Shown: positions 8,653-16,725 of the stretch, piece by piece
How the letters are laid out: each line of letters begins with the position of its first letter
Position numbering within the stretch: position 1 is the first letter of the stretch
Assembly (NCBI GenBank): GCA_017468365.1
Contig: JAFUIS010000010.1
Span: forward strand, 84,537 to 148,536
DNA: 64,000 nt
Direction: 5' to 3'
Origin: Oscillospiraceae bacterium
GTDB taxonomy: Bacteria; Bacillota; Clostridia; Oscillospirales; Ruminococcaceae
The notes under the pieces: generated by a model
Database searches by the model: none
What the model saw: only the letters and a program-made list of their open reading frames with translations
What the model was told of the DNA's origin: nothing
Position numbers and translations under genes: made by a program

Positions 8653-10580
8653 AAAAAATAGCAGGAAGCCTTTTTCTTAAAATTACAGCTTTCGTTCTTG
8701 TCTGCATCCTGACCCCGATTCTTGTGGGTTCGCTTTATTATGCTTCCGAAGCCTATGATGAGGGCGCCTATTTCGGAAAAGAAGGAAGTTTTTCCACAAG
8801 TATCATCTGTCAGAATTTCGTCCAGTCAAGGATGATCGACGTAAGCGATTACGTTTATTGGGAAGATATAGCCGGACTTGAACGGGACAGATTTTATTTT
8901 GACGAAAAGAACTTTGCCTACGCAATTTATGACGAAGACGAAGACCTTGTTATGAGCACCCTTAAAAGCATCACCGGTAATATTGCCGATGCCGAAGGAA
9001 GCTATATTCCCGTAATTGAAGGCTATCCTTTGAGAGAAGTGGACGAAAACGGAAAAGTCACCGCAGAATATACCGTGACCGGATTTATCCGAAGAAACCT
9101 CACTCCCAATGCGGACGGCTATGACGAATATCTTTCGTTCAGCCTTATCAAAAAATACAGCATGTATTTCATCTATGCGGCTGTCCTTTGCTTCATTGCC
9201 TGCTCTGCTCTTTGCATCTATCTCATAGCTTCTTCCGGCTATGACAAGGAGGGAGTCCTTGATTTCCGCGGAATGAACGCCGTGGATTTTGATATAATGC
9301 TTTTCGTTTGCGCCATGGCAATAGGATTTTTGGGCGACGCCCTTATCAATATCCGCTGGGCGGATACGGACGTTTATAAAATAGTTATCATATTCCTTCT
9401 TCTCGCAGCGCTTACCGCGGTGACCCTTTTGGGAATCATGAGCATTGCAGCCCACCTTAAAACGAAAAAATGGTGGCACCACACCTTCATCTGGCAATGC
9501 GGTTCGCTTATTGCAAAATTTGTCCGCTGGTTCTTCCGCAATATCGGAATCACCTGGAAGCTTGCCGTAATGCTCGGTGCATACAGCGTTATTATCTATT
9601 TCTTCGGAGTTTTCACAAATGCATATCACTTCGGTGTGCTTTCGCTTTTCCTTGCGGTACTTTCGACCGTTGCCGGAATCTGCATTGCTATGTGGTTCGG
9701 TGTCCAGCTTAAAAAGCTTAAACGCGGCGGCGAAGCCATTGCAAACGGCGACTTCGATTACCGTATCAACAGCCGCGAACTCTGGCCGATGCTCAGAGGA
9801 CACGCATATAACCTCAACAGCGCGGCTTTGGGAATGTCAAAGGCCGTTGATGACCGTCTTAAAAGCGAGCGTTTTAAAACCGAACTTATCACCAACGTAA
9901 GCCACGACCTTAAAACCCCGCTGACTTCGATAGTTTCCTACGTCGATCTTCTTAAAAAGGAAGAGATAGAAAACGAAAACGCAAAGGAATATATCGACGT
10001 TATAGACCGCCAGAGCGCGAAGCTCAAAAAACTTACCGAGGATCTTGTTGAAGCGTCGAAGGCTTCCAGCGGCGCCGTTGCGGTCAACCGCGAACTTCTT
10101 AACATCGGCGAGCTTATTAACCAGTCCGTGGGCGAGTTTTCGGAAAAACTCGAAGCGGCGGATATCGTTCCGGTGGTCAATCTTCCGGAAGAGGAACTGA
10201 CCGTTTTCACCGACGGAAGGCTTCTCTGGCGAGTTTTTGACAACCTTATCCAGAATATCATAAAATATGCCCAGCCGGGAACAAGGGCCTATTTCGACCT
10301 TGCAAACGTCGAGGGAAGGGCGGTGCTCACTATGAGAAACATTTCCCGGGATCCCCTCAACATGAGCGCTGACGCGCTTATGGAAAGGTTCGTAAGAGGC
10401 GATTCTTCCCGAAACAGCGAAGGCAACGGACTTGGACTTTCCATTGCAAAATCCCTTACGGAACTTTGCGGCGGAACGTTCGAACTCCGCCTTGACGGCG
10501 ACCTTTATAAAGTCATCATAACCGTTCCCTGCACGGCGGAAGCTCCTTTGGAAGAAGAACCCGCCGAAAAAACCGAATAA
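8649..10580 (+). CDS. Membrane sensor histidine kinase
   Basis: 643 residues, partner of the preceding regulator. The order is an N-terminal helix, an extracellular segment of about 130 residues, a block of further membrane helices (about 170-350), a HAMP-like linker (LKRGGEAIANGDFDYRI), HisKA with the phospho-His in NVSHDLKTPLTSIVSYVDLL (about 420), and an ATPase domain with N box DNLIQNIIKYA and G box GNGLGLSIAKS. The C-terminus ends in an acidic tail. The many membrane helices suggest an intramembrane or envelope-stress sensor, but the stimulus cannot be read from sequence. Confidence 0.93.
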   Translation: MKKIAGSLFLKITAFVLVCILTPILVGSLYYASEAYDEGAYFGKEGSFSTSIICQNFVQSRMIDVSDYVYWEDIAGLERDRFYFDEKNFAYAIYDEDEDLVMSTLKSITGNIADAEGSYIPVIEGYPLREVDENGKVTAEYTVTGFIRRNLTPNADGYDEYLSFSLIKKYSMYFIYAAVLCFIACSALCIYLIASSGYDKEGVLDFRGMNAVDFDIMLFVCAMAIGFLGDALINIRWADTDVYKIVIIFLLLAALTAVTLLGIMSIAAHLKTKKWWHHTFIWQCGSLIAKFVRWFFRNIGITWKLAVMLGAYSVIIYFFGVFTNAYHFGVLSLFLAVLSTVAGICIAMWFGVQLKKLKRGGEAIANGDFDYRINSRELWPMLRGHAYNLNSAALGMSKAVDDRLKSERFKTELITNVSHDLKTPLTSIVSYVDLLKKEEIENENAKEYIDVIDRQSAKLKKLTEDLVEASKASSGAVAVNRELLNIGELINQSVGEFSEKLEAADIVPVVNLPEEELTVFTDGRLLWRVFDNLIQNIIKYAQPGTRAYFDLANVEGRAVLTMRNISRDPLNMSADALMERFVRGDSSRNSEGNGLGLSIAKSLTELCGGTFELRLDGDLYKVIITVPCTAEAPLEEEPAEKTE

Positions 10581-10586
10581 ACCCCC

Positions 10587-10623
10587 AAAATGCCGCCTTT
10601 ACCAAAAAGGCGGCATTTTTTTG
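10587..10623 (+). terminator. Terminator of the two-component operon
   Basis: AAATGCCGCCTTT and AAAGGCGGCATTT arms around a short loop, followed by T residues. Confidence 0.9.
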
Positions 10624-10689
10624 CTTGTTTTCATCTGTGAGGGGGGATATAATATTTTTATAGATTTTTGGAAAGGGGAATTTTCAAAA

Positions 10690-11394
10690 ATGTCCAACGC
10701 AGAGGAATATATCCAGAAGTTCAAGGAACTTGAAGCGGTGGTAAAAGAGACCTTCGGTCTTAACGATTGGGATTCCGTAACGAATTTTCTTTCAAAGCGC
10801 GACGAATACCGTCCCTACCGCGAAGAGATAAAATATTGCCAGGAGGTTCGAAACCTTCTTCAGCATAAACAAAAAATCGGCGGGGAATATCCGGTTGAGC
10901 CCACGGCCCAGATGCTGGAATTTCTTAACAAAACGGTGGATTCCCTTAAAAACCGCAAAAAATGCGAAGAAATAATGGTCCCCATAAGCCGCCTTTTTTA
11001 CCGCAAAACCGAAGATTCGGTTTTTGCAACGGTGTCAAGAATGAAAGAGATACCTTCCGGGCACGTTCCGGTCCTTGACGACGGAAAAGTGGTCGGCGTT
11101 TTCACCGCAGTTTCTTTTCTCAACATCATGGCGGACAAAAGAGGCGAGCCTATTGAAAAAAATATGACCTTTGAGGAAGTGAAAGAATATATCGGCTTTG
11201 ATTCACACGACAGCGAGGTTTATCGCTTTGTGAAAAAGAACCTTTATGTCGATGAGCTGAAAAACGTTTTTGAACAGACCTATTCCGGCGGAAAACGCCT
11301 TGCGATGGTGTTCATCACCACCAACGGAAAAGCCGACGGAAACCTTATCGGAACCATTTCACCCTGGGACGTTTTGGGAAAAGACGAAAACTGA
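10690..11394 (+). CDS. CBS-domain protein with helical N-terminal region
   Basis: 234 residues. The first 100 are helical and charged (YRPYREEIKYCQEVRNLLQHKQKI resembles a HEPN/RNase-toxin-like helical segment only loosely). Residues about 100-230 form a CBS pair (IMVPISRLFYRKTEDSVFATV, VPVLDDGKVVGVFTAVSFL; GKADGNLIGTISPWDVL). CBS pairs bind adenine nucleotides and regulate partners. ATG 10690 follows GGAAAGGGG at a slightly long spacing. It stands alone between terminators. The biochemical role is unknown. Confidence 0.78.
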   Translation: MSNAEEYIQKFKELEAVVKETFGLNDWDSVTNFLSKRDEYRPYREEIKYCQEVRNLLQHKQKIGGEYPVEPTAQMLEFLNKTVDSLKNRKKCEEIMVPISRLFYRKTEDSVFATVSRMKEIPSGHVPVLDDGKVVGVFTAVSFLNIMADKRGEPIEKNMTFEEVKEYIGFDSHDSEVYRFVKKNLYVDELKNVFEQTYSGGKRLAMVFITTNGKADGNLIGTISPWDVLGKDEN

Positions 11395-11402
11395 AAAAAT
11401 CT

Positions 11403-11438
11403 ATCCCGAAGGAATAAAAAAGCCTTCGGGATTTTTTA
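11403..11438 (+). terminator. Terminator after the CBS gene
   Basis: ATCCCGAAGG and CCTTCGGGAT arms followed by TTTTTT. Confidence 0.9.
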
Positions 11439-11596
11439 TTAAAAAACGGCATATTTTTTAAAAAAACCTGCAACAAAAAGCCGCCCAAAAGACACTTATT
11501 TAATAGGTTTTTAATAATTACCGACTTGTTTTTGAAACATAATAATGTTATTATGTATATGTAGAAGATTGCCCCAAGAAAGGAATGAATCAGTTA

Positions 11597-13144
11597 ATGT
11601 CCGAAGAATTTAAAAATTCCGAGAACCTCGGCGAAGAAATGCCGAAAAAACGTCCTTTTTCCGTTAACATAAGCGACGAAGATTTTGCAAACGATATTCC
11701 TGCCCCCGAAGGCGACGTTCCCGCAAATCAGAAACCCCATAAAGTGGTTCGCTATGTTGACAATACCCCCAAAACCGAAGCACCCAAAAAACCTGCAAAG
11801 AAAGAGAAAAAAAGCTTTGTGGGCGAATTTCTTGCCGGTGCCGCCGCAGGTGCAAAATCCGTTGGCGAGGGTATTTCCGCAGGCGTAAAAACCGTTTCCG
11901 AAAAGAAACCCAAAACCGAAAAACCCGTAAAAGAAGCTCCCAAAAAAGAAGCTGCTCCCGTTAAAGAAGCCGCTCCCAAAAAAGCTTCCAAACCCGTCAA
12001 AGAGGATGAGACCCAGTTCCCCAAAGACGAAAAGAAAAAATCCGCAGCAGCCGGCGGCTTTATGAGCAAACTCAACGCTCTTCCCGTTGGTGCGGTTATC
12101 GGCGGCGCAGCACTTATCCTTGTGGTTCTTGTCGCAATAATCCTTATCTGCGCAACCAGCTGCAGCCCTTCTGAAGACAACCCTGATACTCCCGATGCTC
12201 CCGGCAGCAACATCGTGATCGGACCTTCCGCCGATGAAGAAGAGCCGGAAGAATTCGATCCCAAGCTTGACGTTCCCACCAGAAAAGATAAATTTGTCGA
12301 AGCCTTCAACGCAAACAACGACGTTATGGCATGGCTCTATATCCCCGGTCTTGAGGACGTTGATGCAGGCGTTTGCTTCAGCTACGATAAATCCTATCCT
12401 TATGACAAACGTGATATCCTTGGCAATAAAGTTGCAAAAACCTATTGGATCGACGGCGCTTATTACAGCCACTTCCGTAACATCAAAGGCGAGACCGCCG
12501 AAGAACTTTCCACCAACACCGTAATCTTCGGTCACAGCGACCTTGGTCTTACCAATCTTTCCTATGCAAACGACGACCCCACCGGTCCTCTTTTCTCCCA
12601 GCTTTTCAACTTCAAGGATCCTTCCTTTGCTGAAAAAACTCCTTACGTCTATCTTACTCTTCCTGAAGAAGACACCGTTTGGGAAGTTTTTGCAGTATTC
12701 TATAACGACGCAAAAGCCGAGAACAAGACTTTCTCCCAGTGGTACAAGAAAAACGGCGGTTCCCTCTGGTATATCGAACCCAGCCCCGTTGAAGCCGAAT
12801 ATGAAGCAATGCTCGAAGCAGTTCAGAGACGTTCCATCTATGATTATGACGTAGAGGTCACCAAGGACGACAAGATCCTTACCCTTTCCACCTGCACCGT
12901 TGCATATGGCCTCAACGCAAGATCCAACTACCGTTTCGTAGTTGTTGCAAAACTTGTTGAAGACCTTGAAAACGAGCATATCGCCAAAAATGCTTCCTTC
13001 ACCATCAAGGCTGACGCACCGATCCCGGATACTTATAAGGCCGAGTTCGAAAAATATCTTGCCGAGTGGAAACCTTCCGAAGAAATTCTTTACACCGCTG
13101 AAGACATCGATTTCGGAACCAAAGCACCCGAATCCGAAGGCTGA
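11597..13144 (+). CDS. Class B sortase with long charged cytoplasmic N-terminus
   Basis: 515 residues, much longer than a typical sortase B (about 250). Residues 1-150 are Lys/Pro/Glu rich with PKKE-type repeats and lie before a single membrane helix (about 165-187, VIGGAALILVVLVAIILICA). The extracellular sortase fold follows. Catalytic His is in TVIFGHSD, Cys in LTLSTCTVAY and Arg in NARSNYRF. Sortase B enzymes attach surface proteins or pilin-like substrates to the cell wall. No substrate with an NPQTN-like signal is encoded nearby. I chose ATG 11597 over 11585 because the latter sits directly on the AAAGGA ribosome site. Confidence 0.9.
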   Translation: MSEEFKNSENLGEEMPKKRPFSVNISDEDFANDIPAPEGDVPANQKPHKVVRYVDNTPKTEAPKKPAKKEKKSFVGEFLAGAAAGAKSVGEGISAGVKTVSEKKPKTEKPVKEAPKKEAAPVKEAAPKKASKPVKEDETQFPKDEKKKSAAAGGFMSKLNALPVGAVIGGAALILVVLVAIILICATSCSPSEDNPDTPDAPGSNIVIGPSADEEEPEEFDPKLDVPTRKDKFVEAFNANNDVMAWLYIPGLEDVDAGVCFSYDKSYPYDKRDILGNKVAKTYWIDGAYYSHFRNIKGETAEELSTNTVIFGHSDLGLTNLSYANDDPTGPLFSQLFNFKDPSFAEKTPYVYLTLPEEDTVWEVFAVFYNDAKAENKTFSQWYKKNGGSLWYIEPSPVEAEYEAMLEAVQRRSIYDYDVEVTKDDKILTLSTCTVAYGLNARSNYRFVVVAKLVEDLENEHIAKNASFTIKADAPIPDTYKAEFEKYLAEWKPSEEILYTAEDIDFGTKAPESEG

Positions 13145-13156
13145 TAAAAAACTTAA

Positions 13157-13185
13157 AACGGACGGCTCTGCCGTCCGTTTTTTTG
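13157..13185 (+). terminator. Terminator after the sortase gene
   Basis: AACGGACGGC and GCCGTCCGTT arms with a TCT loop, followed by T residues. Confidence 0.9.
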
Positions 13186-13214
13186 TTGCAAAAACAGAGA
13201 AAAGGTGATATAAT
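13186..13214 (+). promoter_or_regulatory. Promoter of the queT riboswitch transcript
   Basis: TTGCAA (13186-13191), 17 bases, TATAAT (13209-13214), directly before the preQ1 aptamer. Confidence 0.82.
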
Positions 13215-13221
13215 ACCGGCT

Positions 13222-13265
13222 TAGTGAGTTCGAAACCTTCCTCACTTAAAACAAAACTAAAGGAG
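13222..13265 (+). promoter_or_regulatory. preQ1-I riboswitch, translational type
   Basis: A GTGAG/CTCAC stem closes the loop TTCGAAACCTTC and is followed by the A-rich tail TAAAACAAAACTAAAGGAG, the preQ1-I pattern. The tail that folds into the H-type pseudoknot runs straight into AAAGGAG, the ribosome site of queT. Binding of preQ1 would therefore hide the ribosome site, and no terminator hairpin is present. The downstream gene is a queuosine-precursor transporter, which supports the call. Confidence 0.9.
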
Positions 13266-13273
13266 AATAAAAA

Positions 13274-13762
13274 ATGAATAACAGAAAATCAAAAACCGCT
13301 TTTCTTACGAAAAGTGCCGTTATTGCCGCCCTTTACGTTGTTCTTACCGAACTTTCCGCGCTTCTCGGAATTGCCAGCGGAGTTATCCAGTTCCGTCTTT
13401 CCGAAATGTTTGCGGTGCTTCCGCTTTTTACTCCGGCGGCAATTCCCGGACTTTTCATCGGCTGCTTCATTTCGAACATAATGGCCGGCGGAGTTATCTG
13501 GGACGTGGTCTTCGGAAGTCTTGCAACCCTTCTTGGTGCGGTCGGAACATGGCTTTTGCGCAAAAAAAGCGTTTATCTTGCCCCTGTTCCCACCATTGCG
13601 GCGAATATGCTGATAGTGCCATTTGTTTTGCGCTATGCTTACGGAGCCGAAGGCAGCATTCCGTTTTTCATGCTGACGGTCGGAATCGGCGAAATCGTAA
13701 CAGCCGGTATCCTCGGCGTGTTCCTTGCAAAGACCCTCAAAAAACATAAGATCGAATTTTAA
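13274..13762 (+). CDS. queT: QueT-family queuosine precursor transporter (ECF S component)
   Basis: 162 residues with about six hydrophobic helices. It matches QueT (ALYVVLTELSALLGIASGVIQFRLSEMFAVLPLF, and GCFISNIMAGGVIWDVVFGSLATLLG). QueT imports preQ0/preQ1 or queuine for the tRNA modification queuosine and uses the shared ECF energising module. The preQ1 riboswitch upstream is independent support. ATG 13274 comes eight bases after the riboswitch tail AAGGAG. Confidence 0.95.
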   Translation: MNNRKSKTAFLTKSAVIAALYVVLTELSALLGIASGVIQFRLSEMFAVLPLFTPAAIPGLFIGCFISNIMAGGVIWDVVFGSLATLLGAVGTWLLRKKSVYLAPVPTIAANMLIVPFVLRYAYGAEGSIPFFMLTVGIGEIVTAGILGVFLAKTLKKHKIEF

Positions 13763-13799
13763 AAAATACCCCGCTTTTTAAAAGCGGGGTATTTTTTTG
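13763..13799 (+). terminator. Terminator of queT
   Basis: AATACCCCGCTTTT and AAAAGCGGGGTATT arms followed by T residues. Confidence 0.92.
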
Positions 13800-13830
13800 C
13801 TGGAAAATTTTTAAAGGTGCGTTTTTGTCC

Positions 13831-13860
13831 TTGACACCGATGCATTAAAGGGTATAGAAT
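13831..13860 (+). promoter_or_regulatory. Promoter of the radical-SAM repair operon
   Basis: TTGACA (13831-13836) and a TATAGAAT -10 region (13853-13860; TATAGA at 16 or TAGAAT at 18 bases). Confidence 0.75.
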
Positions 13861-13873
13861 ATAGTTCTAAAAA

Positions 13874-13885
13874 GAACATTTGTTC
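13874..13885 (+). promoter_or_regulatory. LexA (Cheo-type) SOS box
   Basis: GAAC-ATTT-GTTC is a perfect palindrome of the Gram-positive LexA form (GAAC, four bases, GTTC). It lies just downstream of the -10 region, where a repressor would block initiation. The operon behind it encodes predicted DNA-repair proteins, which makes SOS control plausible. Confidence 0.78.
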
Positions 13886-13909
13886 GTTTTTTTTGAGGAG
13901 GAAACCGCT

Positions 13910-15214
13910 GTGGATATGTACGAAAAGCTTGCAATACTTGCAGAAGCGGCAAAATTCGACGCTTCGTGTTCTTCAAGCGGAAGCGGAAGATCCAGCGGAG
14001 AAGGAAGGATAGGAGCGGCGCTTCCTTCGGGCTGCTGCCATTCCTTTACCGCGGACGGAAGATGCGTCAGCCTTTTAAAGGTGCTTATGTCGAACGCCTG
14101 CGTCTATGATTGCAAATATTGCATCAGCCGCCGAAGCAACGATTTTCCCCGCGCTACGTTCACTCCCAGAGAGCTTGCGGAGCTCACTATTGAGTTTTAC
14201 CGAAGAAACTATATAGAGGGGCTCTTTCTTTCTTCTGCGGTCGTGGGAACTCCTGACTGGACCATGGAGCATATGATAGAGGCACTTCGCATTTTGCGCG
14301 AGGAATACGGCTTTGCGGGATATATCCACGCAAAAGCCATTCCCGGTGCGGACCCGGTTCTTACCCACCGTCTGGGACTTCTTGCGGACAGAGTGAGCGT
14401 AAACATCGAACTTCCGTCGGAGCGTTCACTGATAAGCCTTGCGCCGGATAAAACGAAGCACAACGTTCTTGAACCCATGAAACTCATAAAAACCGGAATA
14501 ATGGAAAACCGCGAAGACCTTGTAAAATATCAGCACACGCCGAAATTTGTTCCCGCGGGTCAAAGCACCCAGATGATAGTGGGCGCTTCGCCCGAAACGG
14601 ATTATCATATCCTTCACCTGACCGAGGGGCTTTATAATAAATACGGACTCAAGCGCGTTTATTATTCCGCCTATATCCCGCTTCAGGAAGACGCGCTTTT
14701 GCCGAGCCTTGATACAAGGCCGCCGCTTCTTCGTGAGCACCGGCTTTATCAGGCGGACTGGCTTTTAAGATTTTACGGCTTTAAGGCGGCGGAAATAATA
14801 GACCCCGAAAAGCCCATGCTTCACCCGGAAGTGGATCCCAAATGCTCGTGGGCGGTAAGCCACCTTGATGATTTTCCCGTTGAGGTCAACACCGCCGATT
14901 ACGAAATGCTTTTAAGGGTGCCGGGAATCGGAGTTACCGGAGCAAAAAGGATAGTGAAAGCGCGCAGAAGCCAAAAGCTCGACTTTGAAATGCTCAAACG
15001 GCTGGGCGTCGTGCTCAAAAGAGCAAAGTGGTTCATAACATGCGGCGGAAAGACACTTCAAAGAATTCCGGAAACCCCGGAAATGATGATATGGTCACTG
15101 GTTTCACCCAACAGAATGGGCGGTTTTACCGATTACGGAATGGAACAGCTTTCGCTGTTTGAACCGGTGCTCACGGGAGAGGATATGAGAGAATGTCTGA
15201 CGGGGGAGTTTTGA
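13910..15214 (+). CDS. Putative DNA modification/repair radical SAM protein (TIGR03916 type)
   Basis: 434 residues. The radical-SAM cluster motif is CVYDCKYC (CxxxCxxC, about residue 65); a Cys-containing segment GRIGAALPSGCCHSF precedes it. The C-terminal part carries a helix-hairpin-helix DNA-binding motif (LLRVPGIGVTGAKRIVKAR, about 340). This matches the family annotated as a radical SAM protein linked to a uracil-DNA-glycosylase-like partner. GTG 13910 follows GAGGAGGAAACC; earlier in-frame codons have no ribosome site. The next gene overlaps it by 22 bases and encodes the usual TIGR03915 partner. The reaction is not known; SOS control is suggested by the upstream box. Confidence 0.92.
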   Translation: MDMYEKLAILAEAAKFDASCSSSGSGRSSGEGRIGAALPSGCCHSFTADGRCVSLLKVLMSNACVYDCKYCISRRSNDFPRATFTPRELAELTIEFYRRNYIEGLFLSSAVVGTPDWTMEHMIEALRILREEYGFAGYIHAKAIPGADPVLTHRLGLLADRVSVNIELPSERSLISLAPDKTKHNVLEPMKLIKTGIMENREDLVKYQHTPKFVPAGQSTQMIVGASPETDYHILHLTEGLYNKYGLKRVYYSAYIPLQEDALLPSLDTRPPLLREHRLYQADWLLRFYGFKAAEIIDPEKPMLHPEVDPKCSWAVSHLDDFPVEVNTADYEMLLRVPGIGVTGAKRIVKARRSQKLDFEMLKRLGVVLKRAKWFITCGGKTLQRIPETPEMMIWSLVSPNRMGGFTDYGMEQLSLFEPVLTGEDMRECLTGEF

Positions 15215-16032
15215 TTTTTGCTTATGACGGAAGTTTTGACGGCTTTCTTTCGGCGGTTTTTGATGCTTTTGTTCTCAAGACCCTGCCTGCGGATATCGTT
15301 GTTTTCAGCGATATGGAACCGAGCCTTCTTAAAATCCATTACGTTGCCACCGACCGTGAGCACGCAAAAAGGGTGAGCATCGGCATAGCAAAAAAACTCG
15401 GAGGCACCGGTTATAACATGGTCGAAAAGGCTTTTCTTTTTGATTCCGAAGATAAAGAAAACGCAATAATGCGCTTTATCTGGCGCGGATTTCACGGCGG
15501 AAACATCAAAGGAACGAGCATAGGAGACGAAGACGTCAGCCGTGTTTTCAAAATGAGCACCGCGGTGAATTATGAGGCGGAACGCCTTAGACAGTTCACC
15601 CGTTTTTCGGATTCAAACGGCGCTCTTGTGGCGGTGATCCATCCAAAACATTTCGTTCTTCCGCTTATAAAAACCTATTTCTGCAATCGCATCAAGAACG
15701 AGCATTTTATGATTTTTGATGCCGAGCACGGTGCGGCACTTATTCATTCGCCGGGAAAAACCGCCATAATTCCGGTGGAAAGTCTTGAGCTTCCTTCGGA
15801 CACCGAAGATAAGTTTTACTGCGAACTATGGAAAAGCTATTACCGCCATATTGCCATTGAAAGCCGTTATAACCCCACATGCCGCCGCGCACATATGCCG
15901 AAGCGGTTCTGGCAGTATCTTCCTGAGGTGGCGGAAGAGGTGGAAAGCAATTTTACTCAAAAGCTTTCCCTCGGAACTTCCGTCGAAATCGCCCAAAAGC
16001 TTAAAAGTGAAAAAGTTCTTCGGCTTGAATGA
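15193..16032 (+). CDS. TIGR03915-family putative DNA metabolism protein
   Basis: 279 residues. It starts with the family hallmark FAYDGSFDGFLSAVFDAF and has the conserved segment RFSDSNGALVAVIHPKHFVLPLI, WKSYYRHIAIESRYNPTCRR and HMPKRFW near the C-terminus. These proteins almost always accompany the radical SAM protein encoded just upstream and sometimes are fused to a uracil-DNA-glycosylase-like domain, which is absent here. The ATG lies inside the upstream gene, which implies translational coupling. The function is unknown but assumed to be base repair. Confidence 0.9.
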   Translation: MSDGGVLIFAYDGSFDGFLSAVFDAFVLKTLPADIVVFSDMEPSLLKIHYVATDREHAKRVSIGIAKKLGGTGYNMVEKAFLFDSEDKENAIMRFIWRGFHGGNIKGTSIGDEDVSRVFKMSTAVNYEAERLRQFTRFSDSNGALVAVIHPKHFVLPLIKTYFCNRIKNEHFMIFDAEHGAALIHSPGKTAIIPVESLELPSDTEDKFYCELWKSYYRHIAIESRYNPTCRRAHMPKRFWQYLPEVAEEVESNFTQKLSLGTSVEIAQKLKSEKVLRLE

Positions 16033-16047
16033 TTGCCGAAAAGGCAA

Positions 16048-16189
16048 AAAACGTTTTTACCTTTGCTGTCACCCCCAAAACGAAAAAGCCCTCGGTTTTT
16101 ATGACGCAATGGGCGGCGTTATAACCGAAAGGGACGAAGGCCACGAAAACAACAGAGAGAACAATATCAGAATTGAATTTGACACATAA
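16048..16189 (+). pseudogene. 3' remnant of a GNAT acetyltransferase gene
   Basis: An open frame without its own start encodes a typical C-terminal end of a GNAT enzyme: HPQNEKALGFYDAMGGVITE, then an acidic tail ending IRIEFDT and a stop. The N-terminal two thirds, including the acetyl-CoA-binding loop, is missing; the upstream sequence is the end of the TIGR03915 gene. I read it as a decayed gene truncated by deletion. A functional short peptide is less likely. Confidence 0.55.
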
Positions 16190-16226
16190 AAATTTTGTGT
16201 GATCGGTTATAAGGAGGGCTTTTTGT

Positions 16227-16631
16227 ATGTGGATATGCCCGAAATGTAAAAGAGAATTTAAAAATATAAATCAGGGACATTATTGCGGAAAAGCGCCGGA
16301 AACCGTGGACGAATATGTTGAGTCTCAGCTTCCGGATATACAGGCGCACATTATTGAACTGATAAACATTATTCGGCACTATGTTCCGCAGATAAAGGAA
16401 AGGATAGCCTGGAGCATGCCGAGATATGAAAAAGACGGACGTTCCGTTTCTTTTGCCGCGTGTAAAGACTGCATAAGTTTTTATGCGGGGGAAGAGGTGT
16501 TGAAAAAGATCGAAACAAAGACGGAAGGATTTGAAGTCAGAAAAAACACTATCTATTTTCCGTATGGCAAAGATTTGCCGAAGGAAGTTATTGAAGACAT
16601 TTTAAAACAATGCTTTGAAACAGAGGAATAA
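16227..16631 (+). CDS. DUF1801/YdhG-like protein with N-terminal zinc finger
   Basis: 134 residues. The N-terminus has CPKC...HYC (about residues 4-21), a likely zinc site. From residue 25 it follows the DUF1801 pattern: VDEYVESQLPDIQAHIIELINIIR, ERIAWSMPRYEKDGRSVSFAACKDCISFYAG, and TIYFPYGKDLP. The family is related to a protein described as an intracellular iron chaperone (YdhG), but the real function is unclear. ATG 16227 follows AAGGAGGG. It stands alone, with a terminator after it. Confidence 0.82.
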   Translation: MWICPKCKREFKNINQGHYCGKAPETVDEYVESQLPDIQAHIIELINIIRHYVPQIKERIAWSMPRYEKDGRSVSFAACKDCISFYAGEEVLKKIETKTEGFEVRKNTIYFPYGKDLPKEVIEDILKQCFETEE

Positions 16632-16638
16632 TGTTTAA

Positions 16639-16665
16639 AATCCGCAGTTTTCTGCGGATTTTTCT
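16639..16665 (+). terminator. Terminator after the DUF1801 gene
   Basis: AAATCCGCAG and CTGCGGATTT arms followed by T residues. Confidence 0.88.
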
Positions 16666-16666
16666 T

Positions 16667-16695
16667 TTGACATAATCCGTGTAAGGCTATATAAT
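16667..16695 (+). promoter_or_regulatory. Strong promoter before the DUF1508 gene
   Basis: TTGACA (16667-16672), 17 bases, TATAAT (16690-16695), about 30 bases before the gene start. Confidence 0.85.
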
Positions 16696-16725
16696 AATTC
16701 CATAGACCTATAAGGAGGCGTTTTT

